Notes under the pieces: generated by a model
What the model saw: only the letters and a program-made list of their open reading frames with translations
Told to the model about the DNA's origin: nothing
Database searches by the model: none
NCBI GenBank assembly: GCA_938011325.1
Contig: CALLUD010000007.1
Location: 186,001 to 250,000 of the forward strand
Source: an uncultured Spartobacteria bacterium
GTDB taxonomy: Bacteria; Verrucomicrobiota; Verrucomicrobiia; Chthoniobacterales; JAATET01
DNA length: 64,000 bases
Direction: 5' to 3'
Position numbers and translations under genes: made by a program
In this document: positions 15,844 to 24,504 of the stretch, piece after piece
Numbering within the stretch: position 1 is the first letter of the stretch
Layout of the letters: every line of letters begins with the position of its first letter

Positions 15844-18186
15844 ATGTCTCCCGAAATTGTCTTTGGCTTTGGCCTGCTGCTGCTGGTGCTGTTCGGATGG
15901 TATTTCGCCACCGATTCAGAGGTCCGCAAGCGCTGGCTCGGCGTCGTCCTGACCATTCTCCTCGTCGCCTTCTGCGTCGAGGAAGTCACGCCTCTCGATA
16001 AGAGAATCCGGCTGGGTCTCGATTTGCAGGGCGGCACATCGTTCCTTCTGCAGCTCGTTCGTGAGCCGGGTGCGGATCCAATTACCAAGGACCTGCTCGA
16101 CCGCGCGGTCGAAGTCATTCGCAAACGTGTCGACGCCTACGGCGTGGGCGAGCCGGATATTACCCCGCAGGGCGACGATCGAATTCTGGTGCAGTTGCCG
16201 GGGCTCGACAACGAACAACTGAACCAGGCGAAGGAACATCTTCAACGAGTCGCGAAACTGGAATTCGCCATCGTGAACCCGAACTCCGCCGGCATTCTCG
16301 CGCAGGTGGAGGCCGGGCAGGCGATCATGCCGCCGGGCACGGTGGTCAAGGAATACAAGACCGTCAACGACCGCGGCGAGGAGATCACGATCCCATTGCT
16401 TATGAACCGGCGGGCGGATCTCAGTGGCGAGCATGTCAAAAAGGCGTTCGCGTATTTCGACCAGCAGGGCTGGGGGGTGAGCCTCGAGTTTGACAGTGAA
16501 GGCGCAAAGCTCTTCGATGCGCTCGCCGCGCCGAACCGCGGCAATCAGCTTGCCATTCTTCTCGACGGGGAGGTCCTTTCCGCTCCGACCTTGAATGAGA
16601 GCGCCTATCACGGGCGCGCGGTGATTACCGGACGGTTCGATGAAAAGGAGGCGCGGGATCTCGCCAGCGCGCTGGAAAATCCGCTGCGCGTGCCGGTGCA
16701 GATCGTGGAGACCCGCAGCGTTTCGCCGACTCTGGGCATGGATTCCATTCGGAGCGGTGTGCTGGCCGGCCTTGTTGGCCTCGTCCTCGTTTTCGTTTTC
16801 GTGCTCATCTACTACCGCTTTGTCGGCCTGATCGCGCTGCTCGGCCTCGTCGTGAACCTCGTCCTGCTGCTGGGCATGATGGCGATGTTCAACTTCGTGC
16901 TCACCCTGCCGGGCATCGCGGGCATCATCCTCACGATCGGCATGGCCGTGGACGCGAACGTCCTCATTTACGAGCGACTTCGCGAGGAGATGGCGGCCGG
17001 CAAGAGCCTCGCGGCTGCGTTGCACGGCGCCTACGACAAGGCTTTCAGCGCAATCTTCGATGCGAATGTGACCACGTTGATCACGGCGGTCATTCTCTTC
17101 ATCGAGGCTTCCGGCTCGGTGAAGGGCTTCGCGGTCACCCTCACGCTCGGCATTATCGCTTCGATGTTCTCCGCGCTTCTCTTCACGCGCACCGCCTTCC
17201 GGTGGCTGGTGGACAAGGGTGGGTTGAAGCGGATTTCGATGATGGACATCATCCCGAAGCACACCTTCGATTTTCTCGGGAAGCGGCGGCTCGCGCTGGT
17301 GCTGTCGCTGGTGATGATCGTCGGCTCGTTTGCGGTTTACGCAATTCGTGGGCAGGCCACTCTGGGCGTTGATTTTCGAGGTGGCGACCTGCTGATCATC
17401 GATTCCGAAAAACCGGTGACGGTGGAGGAAGCCCGCAGTGCCGTCGACAAGATCGGGCTTGGCACTTCGACGGTGATTCAGATGGAGCGTGAAGGCACCC
17501 AGGAGATGCTCACCATCCGAAGCCCCGAGCACACGGCGGCGCAGATCCTGAGTGAATTGCAGTCGGAATTCCCCGACCGCGGGGTGCGTGCCGAGTCGGA
17601 GGATACGGTTGGCGCACGCATCGGGATGGAGTTTGCGAAGCGCTCGTGCTGGGCGCTGGCGCTCGGAATGCTGGGCATTCTGATTTATGTGTCCCTCCGC
17701 TTCGAATTTTCCTTCGCGCTCGCATCGGTGCTCGCCGTGCTGCATGACGTGATCATCACCCTAGGCGTCTTTGCGCTGATTGGCGGTGAGTTGTCGCTGG
17801 TGATGGTGGGTGCCGTGCTGACGATTGCCGGCTACTCGATCAACGACACAATCGTCGTCTTCGACCGCATTCGCGAGACGCTGAAGACCGGCGGCGAACG
17901 CGATATCCAGGCGCTGATGAACCGCGCGATCAACGAGACATTGGGCCGCACCATCCTGACCGGCGGCACAACGGTGCTGTCCGTCGCGGCGCTTTATTTC
18001 TTTGGTGGAGCGGTGCTGCGGGATTTTGCGTTCGCAATTCTCGCCGGCATCATCATCGGCACCTACTCGTCGATCTTCGTGGCTTCGCCGATCATCCTCT
18101 GGTGGACCCGGTTCCGCGGCAAGAGCCTGCGCCGCGAGGTGCTGGAGACCGAAGCGATGCGCCAGGCCAGTCGCTCGACGGCTTAG
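15844..18186 (+). CDS. secDF: SecD-SecF fusion, protein translocase
   Basis: 780 aa in one chain. The SecD half (about residues 1-475) has a first membrane helix, RLGLDLQGGTSFLLQL, the large periplasmic P1 domain and five more helices including ILTIGMAVDANVLIYERLRE. The SecF half (about 476-780) has LGVDFRGGDLL and AGYSINDTIVVFDRIRET. The buried Asp and Arg residues of the proton path are in place. SecDF uses the proton-motive force to pull exported proteins out of SecYEG on the outer side of the membrane. Fused SecDF is found in several bacterial groups. Confidence 0.96.
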   Translation: MSPEIVFGFGLLLLVLFGWYFATDSEVRKRWLGVVLTILLVAFCVEEVTPLDKRIRLGLDLQGGTSFLLQLVREPGADPITKDLLDRAVEVIRKRVDAYGVGEPDITPQGDDRILVQLPGLDNEQLNQAKEHLQRVAKLEFAIVNPNSAGILAQVEAGQAIMPPGTVVKEYKTVNDRGEEITIPLLMNRRADLSGEHVKKAFAYFDQQGWGVSLEFDSEGAKLFDALAAPNRGNQLAILLDGEVLSAPTLNESAYHGRAVITGRFDEKEARDLASALENPLRVPVQIVETRSVSPTLGMDSIRSGVLAGLVGLVLVFVFVLIYYRFVGLIALLGLVVNLVLLLGMMAMFNFVLTLPGIAGIILTIGMAVDANVLIYERLREEMAAGKSLAAALHGAYDKAFSAIFDANVTTLITAVILFIEASGSVKGFAVTLTLGIIASMFSALLFTRTAFRWLVDKGGLKRISMMDIIPKHTFDFLGKRRLALVLSLVMIVGSFAVYAIRGQATLGVDFRGGDLLIIDSEKPVTVEEARSAVDKIGLGTSTVIQMEREGTQEMLTIRSPEHTAAQILSELQSEFPDRGVRAESEDTVGARIGMEFAKRSCWALALGMLGILIYVSLRFEFSFALASVLAVLHDVIITLGVFALIGGELSLVMVGAVLTIAGYSINDTIVVFDRIRETLKTGGERDIQALMNRAINETLGRTILTGGTTVLSVAALYFFGGAVLRDFAFAILAGIIIGTYSSIFVASPIILWWTRFRGKSLRREVLETEAMRQASRSTA

Positions 18187-18309
18187 AAATCAGATAAGTT
18201 ACTGGAAAGCAGCTATTTATCAGAAATTCTTGCGTGCCGGGGCCGATTGGTGAATGATGGACCTCCGCCTCGAACCCGGGGACGAGAAGAAAGTAGGTGA
18301 AATAGCTGC

Positions 18310-18507
18310 ATGCCAGAAGTCATTGTTCGCAAGGGAGAGCCAATCGATCGCGCTCTGAAGCGCCTCAAAGGCAAGATGGATTCCGAGGGAATCATGGATG
18401 AGGTGCGTCGTCTGCGTGCGTTTGAGACGCCTACGCAGAAATCCCGTCGCAAGGCCAAGACGAATGCGAAGCGGGCCAAGATGAAGTTCCGCTTCAACTT
18501 GAGCTAG
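18310..18507 (+). CDS. rpsU: Ribosomal protein bS21
   Basis: 65 aa, basic, with the family start PEVIVRKGEPIDRALKRLK and an Arg/Lys-rich C-terminus (SRRKAKTNAKRAKMKFR). bS21 is a small-subunit protein near the anti-Shine-Dalgarno region and assists initiation. It lies 123 nt after secDF and 8 nt before an SDR gene that starts with TTG, so the SDR gene probably depends on rpsU transcription. Confidence 0.95.
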   Translation: MPEVIVRKGEPIDRALKRLKGKMDSEGIMDEVRRLRAFETPTQKSRRKAKTNAKRAKMKFRFNLS

Positions 18508-18515
18508 TCCTTTCC

Positions 18516-19373
18516 TTGCCCACCATTCTGATCGTCGGCTGCGGTTTCCTCGGTGAGACCGCAGCCGATTTGTTTTTTGAGCAGGGCTGGCAGGTGACGG
18601 GTGTCACCGCCAAAGAGGAGTCGGCGTCACGTCTGGCGGGAAAACCGTATCCGGTGGTTGTGGCGGATGTCGCCGACGCGATGGGGGTTCGAGCACTGTC
18701 GCAGGGACGGCAAATCGACTGGGTGGTGCATTGCGCAAGTTCCAGTCGGGGCGATGCGGGCGTTTACCGAAGGGTCTATGTCGACGGGATGCGCGCGATT
18801 CGCGAAGCATTGCCGACGGCCCGTGTCATTTTCACAAGCAGCACGAGCGTCTACGGGCACACGGATGGAAGCGAGGTTGCGGAGGATTCGCCCACGGAGC
18901 CGGAGCGGGAAACCGCGCGGCAACTGCTGGCGGCGGAGAAGGTGGCCCTCGAGGAAAGGGGGTTCGTCCTTAGGCTGGCGGGACTTTACGGGCCGGGACG
19001 CTCCGTGCTCATGACCCGATTTCTGAACGGCGAGATGGTGCTGGAGGGCGGGGGCGGCCGCTGGATCAACCAGATCCATCGGGACGACGCGGCCCGAGCG
19101 GTGGTTCATGTCGCGATGACCGGCCCGCCTCCCGGCATCTACAACGTGGTCGACAATCAACCCGCGACACAGCGGGAGGTCTGCGAGTGGCTGGGGGAGT
19201 ATTTCGATCGTCCGATGCCTCCGGTAGGTCCCATCAACCCTTTGCGAAAGCGGGCATGGACAAGCAAGCGGGTCAGCAATGCCAGACTGCGGGCGACCGG
19301 CTGGTCACCCGGGTTCGAGAGTTTTCGCGAGGCGATTCCGTCGATCGCCGCGTCGCTTGGGTTTACTCGGTAG
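18516..19373 (+). CDS. NAD(P)-dependent epimerase/dehydratase-like SDR protein
   Basis: 285 aa from TTG 18516; there is no better ATG because the glycine-rich nucleotide loop VGCGFLGETAA begins at residue 7. The extended-SDR features VVHCASSS, FTSSTSVYGH and RLAGLYGPGR are present, but the canonical YxxxK lysine is not obvious, as in YeeZ-like members. The substrate is unknown. It is 8 nt downstream of rpsU, and its 3' end overlaps the convergent deacetylase gene by 11 nt. Confidence 0.8.
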   Translation: MPTILIVGCGFLGETAADLFFEQGWQVTGVTAKEESASRLAGKPYPVVVADVADAMGVRALSQGRQIDWVVHCASSSRGDAGVYRRVYVDGMRAIREALPTARVIFTSSTSVYGHTDGSEVAEDSPTEPERETARQLLAAEKVALEERGFVLRLAGLYGPGRSVLMTRFLNGEMVLEGGGGRWINQIHRDDAARAVVHVAMTGPPPGIYNVVDNQPATQREVCEWLGEYFDRPMPPVGPINPLRKRAWTSKRVSNARLRATGWSPGFESFREAIPSIAASLGFTR

Positions 19374-20286
19374 GCACGAGTTCGAAGCGCTGCACTTCGA
19401 AAGGCTGGGCATCGGGTTCCGCAGCGGGCGGAGCGGCCAGCAACAACGTGCCCGGCGTGGGGGTTGGAGAGGCTTTCCTGCCGCCTTCCATCGCGAGCAG
19501 CTCCGAAACGGTGGCGAATTTGTAGCCCTTGGCGAGAAGGGCATCCAGGGTGCCCGGCATGGCGGCCACGCTGGTGGGATGAATGTCGTGAACGAGGATG
19601 ATCGCACCCGGCGCCGCGCCATTCACAATTTCGCGCTTCACGCGATCGGCATTGCGGTAGCGCCAGTCGAGGGGGTCGACCGACCACATGATGACCTTCA
19701 TGCCGAATTCCTCGTTGATGCGCCGGGTGAGTGCGGTGTTGGTCGCACCATACGGCGGGCGCATGAGGGTGGGGGCGTGGCCGATGGCCTTTTTGATTGC
19801 GTCGTTTGTGCGATTGAGCTGGCTCGCGACTCCGGCGGTTCCCTGCCGGTTGAGGGCGACGTGACTCCAGCTGTGGTTGGCGACCTCGTGTCCCTCCGCG
19901 ACCATGCGTTGCAGAATTTCCGGATACTCCGCGGCATTGGTGCCGACCACGAAGAATGTCGCCTTGACTCCGCGCTCCTTGAGAATGTCCAGAAGCTGCG
20001 GCGTGAGCTTCGGATGCGGACCGTCGTCGAACGTGATGGCGACCACGGGCTCGGAGATTTCCACCGAGTTGTAGGAATACTTGGGAGGTCGCGGTGTTGA
20101 CGCCGGTGTTGGATCGGGCGTGGGAGCTGGCTTGACCGCTTCGACCGAAGTCGTGGCCGCCGCTCCCGAGGGGTCCACAAGCGCGGCAGGATCCGAGGAA
20201 ATCTCAGGTTCCTGGGTGTGAACCGACTGGCAGGCGGAAACGGATAGCGCGATGACGCTCGAGATCCATCGGGATCGAAAACTCAT
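19363..20286 (-). CDS. Lipoprotein polysaccharide deacetylase (NodB domain)
   Basis: 307 aa from ATG 20286. The N-terminus is a lipoprotein signal with lipobox VSAC (Cys19), then a Pro/Thr-rich tether and a NodB homology domain. Carbohydrate esterase 4 motifs are complete: TFDDGP (metal and base Asp), HSWSH (metal His pair), RPPYGATN, DPLDW and LVHDIH. It probably removes N-acetyl groups from peptidoglycan or an envelope polysaccharide. It follows mtnP by 4 nt on the same strand, so the genes are co-transcribed. Confidence 0.9.
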   Translation of the reverse strand: MSFRSRWISSVIALSVSACQSVHTQEPEISSDPAALVDPSGAAATTSVEAVKPAPTPDPTPASTPRPPKYSYNSVEISEPVVAITFDDGPHPKLTPQLLDILKERGVKATFFVVGTNAAEYPEILQRMVAEGHEVANHSWSHVALNRQGTAGVASQLNRTNDAIKKAIGHAPTLMRPPYGATNTALTRRINEEFGMKVIMWSVDPLDWRYRNADRVKREIVNGAAPGAIILVHDIHPTSVAAMPGTLDALLAKGYKFATVSELLAMEGGRKASPTPTPGTLLLAAPPAAEPDAQPFEVQRFELVPTE

Positions 20287-20290
20287 GGAA

Positions 20291-21181
20291 TTAGGATTCC
20301 ACGAATCGATCCAAAATCGCGCGAAGTTTGTCGAGTGTTTCCGGCGGCCAGGCTTCCCGCGGTGTGATGAGCGCTTCGTCGAGCACGCGATGTTCCGGCC
20401 AGTTTGGCTCGGTGGGAATCCGCGGAATGACATGCGCGAGGACCTCCTTGGCCGTCTGCGCATTTGCCTTGAGGTGGGAGACGACGGACTCGGCGGTGAC
20501 CGGGTCCTCGTTGGTCTTCCAGCAATCGTAGTCGGTGACCATGGCCATCGTCGCGAGCGCGATTTCGGCTTCACGCGCGAGTTTCGCTTCGGGGAGATTC
20601 GTCATGCCGATCACGTCGAATCCCATCCGCTGGTAAAATTCGGACTCCGCGCGGGTGGAGAACGCCGGGCCGTTGATGTTCACATACGTGCCACCGGAGT
20701 GATAGTTCTTGCGCAGGGCCGAGCAGGTGTGCGCGATGAGCACGCGGAGACGGTTGCTGGTGGGGTCGGCGAAGCTGATGTGAGCCACGATGCCGTTGCC
20801 GAAAAATGTCTGTTGCGACCGGGCGCTCGTGCGGTCGAAGAACTGCGCGGGCAGGATGATTTCCTCCGGCGCGTATTTTTCCTGCAGGCTCCCGACGGCC
20901 GTTACGCTGATGATCCACCGCACGCCGAGCATTCGCAGCGCGTAGATGTTGGCGCGGTGGTTGATCTCGTGCGGCGCGATCTGGTGGTTGCGGCCGTGGC
21001 GTGGAAGAAAATAGACCATCCGCCCGTGGAGCTTGCCGCCGATGATGGTGTCCGAAGGCGCCCCGAACGGAGTTTCGACATTGAGCTCACGCTCTTCTGT
21101 GAAGCCTTCGATTTCATAAAGTCCGCTGCCTCCGATAACGGCTACGGCGGCGGCATTCGGGTCGGAATATTCGGTTTCCAT
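20291..21181 (-). CDS. mtnP: S-methyl-5'-thioadenosine phosphorylase
   Basis: 296 aa purine nucleoside phosphorylase family. Signature blocks: IGGSGLYEIEG, FLPRHGRNH with the phosphate-site residues, ITAVGSLQE-like SVTAVGSLQE, INGPAFSTRAESE and IGMTNLPEAKLAREAE. It splits methylthioadenosine into adenine and methylthioribose 1-phosphate in methionine salvage and disposes of the polyamine by-product. Normal length (about 290). It forms a pair with the deacetylase gene; mtnA and other salvage genes are not in the window. Confidence 0.93.
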   Translation of the reverse strand: METEYSDPNAAAVAVIGGSGLYEIEGFTEERELNVETPFGAPSDTIIGGKLHGRMVYFLPRHGRNHQIAPHEINHRANIYALRMLGVRWIISVTAVGSLQEKYAPEEIILPAQFFDRTSARSQQTFFGNGIVAHISFADPTSNRLRVLIAHTCSALRKNYHSGGTYVNINGPAFSTRAESEFYQRMGFDVIGMTNLPEAKLAREAEIALATMAMVTDYDCWKTNEDPVTAESVVSHLKANAQTAKEVLAHVIPRIPTEPNWPEHRVLDEALITPREAWPPETLDKLRAILDRFVES

Positions 21182-21205
21182 GAGGGGACGGGAGGTGCAC
21201 CCCCA

Positions 21206-22099
21206 TTAATGCCGGCCCAGGTCGGTCTTTTCAAGCATCGCGAGAAATTCCTTCAATGCCGTGGAGCATGCACCCGCGCGCTTGATCACCGCGCCGAGCG
21301 GCCGCCACATTTCCGGTTCGTCGATTTCAATCGCCGCGAGCTGGCCCGACTGGGTTTCGCTGCGCACGCAAATCTCGGGCACGATCGACACCGCGTCCTC
21401 GATCTCCACGGTGCGCTTGACCGTTTCGATGTTGTCGAACTCGAGCACCGGCTTGATGCGCACGCCTCGCGCGCGCAGCCGTTTGTCGATTTCCTTGCGC
21501 GTCGGGAGATCCGGTTCGAACGCGACGAATTTCTCGCCGACCATCTCACGCAGCGCCACGCGCTTGCGGCGGGCGAGGCGATGCTCCGGGGAACAAATGA
21601 GCACGAGCTTGTCGCGCCAGAACGTCATCATCTTGAGGCCGGGCTTTCGCGCGGGATACGCCACGAGGCCGAGATCGGAGGTGCCATCGCGCACCGAGTC
21701 GTAGACCTCGTTGTAGCGGCAGTAATCCATCTTTACCTCGACCTGCGGATGCTGCTTGCGAAACGCGCGGAGGTAGGGAGGAAGCTCATGGAGCCCGATG
21801 CTGTAAACGGTGGCGATCCGAAGGGTGCCCTCGACGACGTTGCGAATCTCCTGAATGCGGTGCGTGAGATCCTCGTAGGCGTCGAGGATATGGCGACTCG
21901 CCGCGAGAAACTCGCGACCCTCCGGCGTTAAAACAAAGTAACGCTTCCCGCGCTCGATCAGGCGAACGTCGAAGCGCTTCTCGATCGATCGAACCTGCTG
22001 GCTTACCGCGCTCTGTGTGATCCCGTTTGCTTCCGCCGCTTTGGAAAAACTCGTAGTTTCGACCAGGTCGCGGAAGACTTTGAACGTCTCGATCTGCAC
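21206..22099 (-). CDS. LysR-family transcriptional regulator
   Basis: 297 aa from GTG 22099, chosen because it gives the canonical LysR start VQIETFKVFRDL; a TTG at 22135 would add 12 residues that overlap a promoter-like sequence. The winged HTH (about residues 4-62, SFSKAAEANGITQSAVSQQVRSIEKRF) is followed by a two-lobed effector domain. The effector is unknown. It is divergent from yggS over about 60 nt holding a palindrome of LysR type (22107-22119), so autoregulation is likely. Confidence 0.9.
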   Translation of the reverse strand: MQIETFKVFRDLVETTSFSKAAEANGITQSAVSQQVRSIEKRFDVRLIERGKRYFVLTPEGREFLAASRHILDAYEDLTHRIQEIRNVVEGTLRIATVYSIGLHELPPYLRAFRKQHPQVEVKMDYCRYNEVYDSVRDGTSDLGLVAYPARKPGLKMMTFWRDKLVLICSPEHRLARRKRVALREMVGEKFVAFEPDLPTRKEIDKRLRARGVRIKPVLEFDNIETVKRTVEIEDAVSIVPEICVRSETQSGQLAAIEIDEPEMWRPLGAVIKRAGACSTALKEFLAMLEKTDLGRH

Positions 22100-22105
22100 A
22101 GGAGA

Positions 22106-22119
22106 ATTATATAGTATAA
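22106..22119 (-). promoter_or_regulatory. Candidate LysR box overlapping a -10 element
   Basis: TTATA-TAG-TATAA (22107-22119) is a palindrome of the T-N11-A form typical of LysR sites. It overlaps a consensus -10 TATAAT on the minus strand (22106-22111), preceded 18 nt upstream by TTGAGA. With this -10 the LysR mRNA would start at or next to its GTG codon. Confidence 0.5.
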
Positions 22120-22158
22120 GTTTTGCTAATCTCAATTTGTCATCGCTGATTTTTTCTT

Positions 22159-22839
22159 ATGGAACTCGCGCAAAACCTCGAAAAAGTGCGGGCGCGGATT
22201 GCCGCCGCGTGCGCGCGGGCGGGGCGTTCGCCGAAGGAAGTGACTCTGGTGGCGGTCTCGAAAACCTTTCCCGCCCCGGATGTGCGTGAGGCGTGGGATG
22301 CGGGGCAGGAGGTGTTTGGGGAGAGTCGCGTCCAGGAAGCGGAGGCGAAGATTCCTCTGCTGCCGGGTGCCTTGCGGTGGCATCTGATCGGGCACTTGCA
22401 GCGAAACAAGGTGCGGCGTGCGCTGCCGCTGTTTGAGCTCATCCAGAGTGTCGATTCCGTCGAGCTTGCGCAGGCCATCGATCGGATCGCGGCAGAGCTG
22501 GGGCTGTTTCCGCGGGTGCTGCTCGAAGTGAATGTCGCCGGCGAGGCCTCGAAGTTTGGCTTTTCCCCCGAGTCGCTGGAGGGGGAGATCGATGCCCTGC
22601 TTGCGCTGCCGCGTGTGCAGGTGGAGGGGCTGATGACCATTGCTCCTTTCGCGGAGGATCCTGAGTCGGCGCGACCGCATTTCCGTGCGTTGCGGGAGCT
22701 TCGCGATCGTCTTGCGAGCCGCTGCGGCGTGCCGTTGGAAACGCTCTCGATGGGGATGAGCGGGGATTTCGAAGTCGCGGTGGAGGAGGGCGCGACGATC
22801 GTGCGCGTCGGCTCGGCGATCTTCGGTGGCAGGAAATAA
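22159..22839 (+). CDS. yggS: YggS-family pyridoxal-phosphate homeostasis protein
   Basis: 226 aa, a single-domain PLP-binding TIM barrel. The PLP lysine lies in TLVAVSKTFP. WHLIGHLQRNK, LLEVNVAGE, GLMTIAP and SMGMSGDFEVAVEEGAT follow in the family order. The protein buffers and distributes PLP and affects amino-acid and ketoacid balance. It is divergent from the LysR gene and next to an L,D-transpeptidase gene. Length normal. Confidence 0.94.
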   Translation: MELAQNLEKVRARIAAACARAGRSPKEVTLVAVSKTFPAPDVREAWDAGQEVFGESRVQEAEAKIPLLPGALRWHLIGHLQRNKVRRALPLFELIQSVDSVELAQAIDRIAAELGLFPRVLLEVNVAGEASKFGFSPESLEGEIDALLALPRVQVEGLMTIAPFAEDPESARPHFRALRELRDRLASRCGVPLETLSMGMSGDFEVAVEEGATIVRVGSAIFGGRK

Positions 22840-22900
22840 CGCGTCGGTGTGTTGCCGACGGGTGATTCTCACGGGTTGAGAAATGTGAGGGGTGTGGTAA

Positions 22901-23557
22901 ATGGCAGGCATGTTTTTCGTAGCCATGCGCTGGATTGGGGCGGGAATGTTGCTCGTGGGGGTCGTCATAACCTCGGGCTGCGCAGGTGGCGGGACGACGC
23001 CTTATCTAGGTCCCCAATACGAGACCCAGTTCTTCGGCCAGACGCAGGGAACGGCCGGGACTTCGACCGGGCCGGTGGAGATTATTGACGACGTCAGTTA
23101 CTGGGATGGCGTGGATTACGGCGGCGGGCCGCCCTCGATCACGATCAATCTGACGGAGCAGAAGGCGTATTTTTATCAGGGTTCGAAGCTGGCCGGCGTT
23201 GCGCTGGTCGCGACCGGCAAGGAGGGCTACGGCACGCCTGCGGGAACGTTCCGGATCATGGAAAAGATCCGCGACAAGCGATCGAACCTCTACGGCTACA
23301 TTTACGATGCAGCGGGCAACGTCGTGAATTACGACGCGGACATTCGCAAGGATCGCCCGCCGCCGGGCGGCCGCTTCGAAGGTGCACCGATGCCGTATTG
23401 GATGCGGCTTACGGCCGGTGGGGTTGGCATGCATCAGGGGCCGATCCCCGTGCCGGGATCTCCGGCGTCGCACGGGTGCATCCGCATCAGCAAGCAGGTG
23501 GCGCGTGAGTTCTTTGAACACGTGAACGTCGGCACGCCGGTGCGGATCGTGTATTGA
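22901..23557 (+). CDS. L,D-transpeptidase lipoprotein (YkuD domain)
   Basis: 218 aa; ATG 22901 is used, and ATG 22925 is possible. The lipoprotein signal ends in lipobox ITSGC (Cys27 from the first Met). After a Gly/Thr-rich stretch, a YkuD catalytic domain begins at PSITINLTEQKAYFYQG and contains the active-site pattern MHQGPIPVPGSPASHGCIRIS, with catalytic His and Cys. Such enzymes make 3-3 peptidoglycan crosslinks or attach proteins to peptidoglycan in the periplasm. Confidence 0.92.
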   Translation: MAGMFFVAMRWIGAGMLLVGVVITSGCAGGGTTPYLGPQYETQFFGQTQGTAGTSTGPVEIIDDVSYWDGVDYGGGPPSITINLTEQKAYFYQGSKLAGVALVATGKEGYGTPAGTFRIMEKIRDKRSNLYGYIYDAAGNVVNYDADIRKDRPPPGGRFEGAPMPYWMRLTAGGVGMHQGPIPVPGSPASHGCIRISKQVAREFFEHVNVGTPVRIVY

Positions 23558-23607
23558 TCGGCAAAACGATCTTTCAGCCGCCGGAGGGTTTCTGATAGAG
23601 CCGGGGC

Positions 23608-24468
23608 ATGTGTCCGGAAGTCGACCTGCTCAAGGAAATCCCCATCTTCAAACTGCTGGACCCATCCGAGGCGCAAGGGCTCGCGGCGAAGCTCACCGTC
23701 GTCAATTTCAAGGCCGGTGAGCCGGTGTTCTTCACGGGCGATCCCGGCGACGCGATGTATGTGATCTGCGAGGGCGAAGCGGAGGTTTTCTTCAAGAACG
23801 ACACCGGCGAGAAAATCGTCCTCGAGCGGCCGGGCAAAGGGGACTTCTTTGGCGAACTCTCGTTTCTCGAGCAGGGAAGTCGAAGTGCCTCGGTAGCCGC
23901 GGTGACGGATTTGACGGCGTTCCGGCTTTCGCATGCCGATCTGCGGGAATTTCTGGAATCCCGGCCTCATGCGGCCATGCACATGCTCGCCTCAATCGCG
24001 AAGCGGTTGCGTTTCACGGCCGAGCAGCTTCGGCACACGGCCACGCGCAACGTCAACGAAGAGGAGGCTGACAGCCGCAACTGGATCCAGCGAGGCGCCG
24101 ATGCCATTGCGGCCTTCTCCGGCAGCATTTCGTTCATCGTCCTGCACGCGATCATCTTCACGTTCTGGATTGTCGTGAACACGGTTCATGTGCCGGGCAT
24201 TCCGCAGTTCGATCCCTACCCGTTCGGCTTTTTGACACTCGCCGTCTCGCTCGAAGCGATCTTCCTCGCGACCCTCGTGCTCTTCAGCCAGAACCGCCAG
24301 GCCGCGAAGGACAAGATTCGCGCGGACATCGAATACGACGTGAACCTCAAGGCGGAACTCGAAGTCGCGCACCTGCACGAAAAAATCGACCGCCTGAATT
24401 CCGAGGCCCTCGCGAGATTCGAGGCGATCCAGCAGCAGCTCTCGAAGATCACCGCCGCCGGTCGCTAG
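23608..24468 (+). CDS. Cyclic-nucleotide-binding domain fused to DUF1003 membrane protein
   Basis: 286 aa. Residues about 1-130 form a cNMP-binding (CAP-type) beta roll with GKGDFFGELSFLEQGSRSASV, although the phosphate-cassette Arg region is followed by no HTH. Residues about 165-260 are DUF1003, with two membrane helices (FIVLHAIIFTFWIVVNTV and LEAIFLATLVLFS) and the conserved NRQAAKDKIRADIEYDVNLKAE, ending in a coiled coil. It could sense cAMP or cGMP at the membrane. A class III cyclase gene lies 12 kb away. Function unproven. Confidence 0.88.
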   Translation: MCPEVDLLKEIPIFKLLDPSEAQGLAAKLTVVNFKAGEPVFFTGDPGDAMYVICEGEAEVFFKNDTGEKIVLERPGKGDFFGELSFLEQGSRSASVAAVTDLTAFRLSHADLREFLESRPHAAMHMLASIAKRLRFTAEQLRHTATRNVNEEEADSRNWIQRGADAIAAFSGSISFIVLHAIIFTFWIVVNTVHVPGIPQFDPYPFGFLTLAVSLEAIFLATLVLFSQNRQAAKDKIRADIEYDVNLKAELEVAHLHEKIDRLNSEALARFEAIQQQLSKITAAGR

Positions 24469-24504
24469 CGAGGCTCCTGTTCTTCAGCTCGCCGGGGATG
24501 GTGG

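Noticed and set aside
15916..17745. Minus-strand open frame of 609 codons opposite secDF
   Set aside because: Shadow of secDF, His/Arg/Asp-rich low-complexity translation, no motif.
18187..18309. tRNA-like GGACCTCC...CGAACCC text before rpsU
   Set aside because: No cloverleaf can be drawn and the T-loop GTTC-A is absent; it is the rpsU leader.
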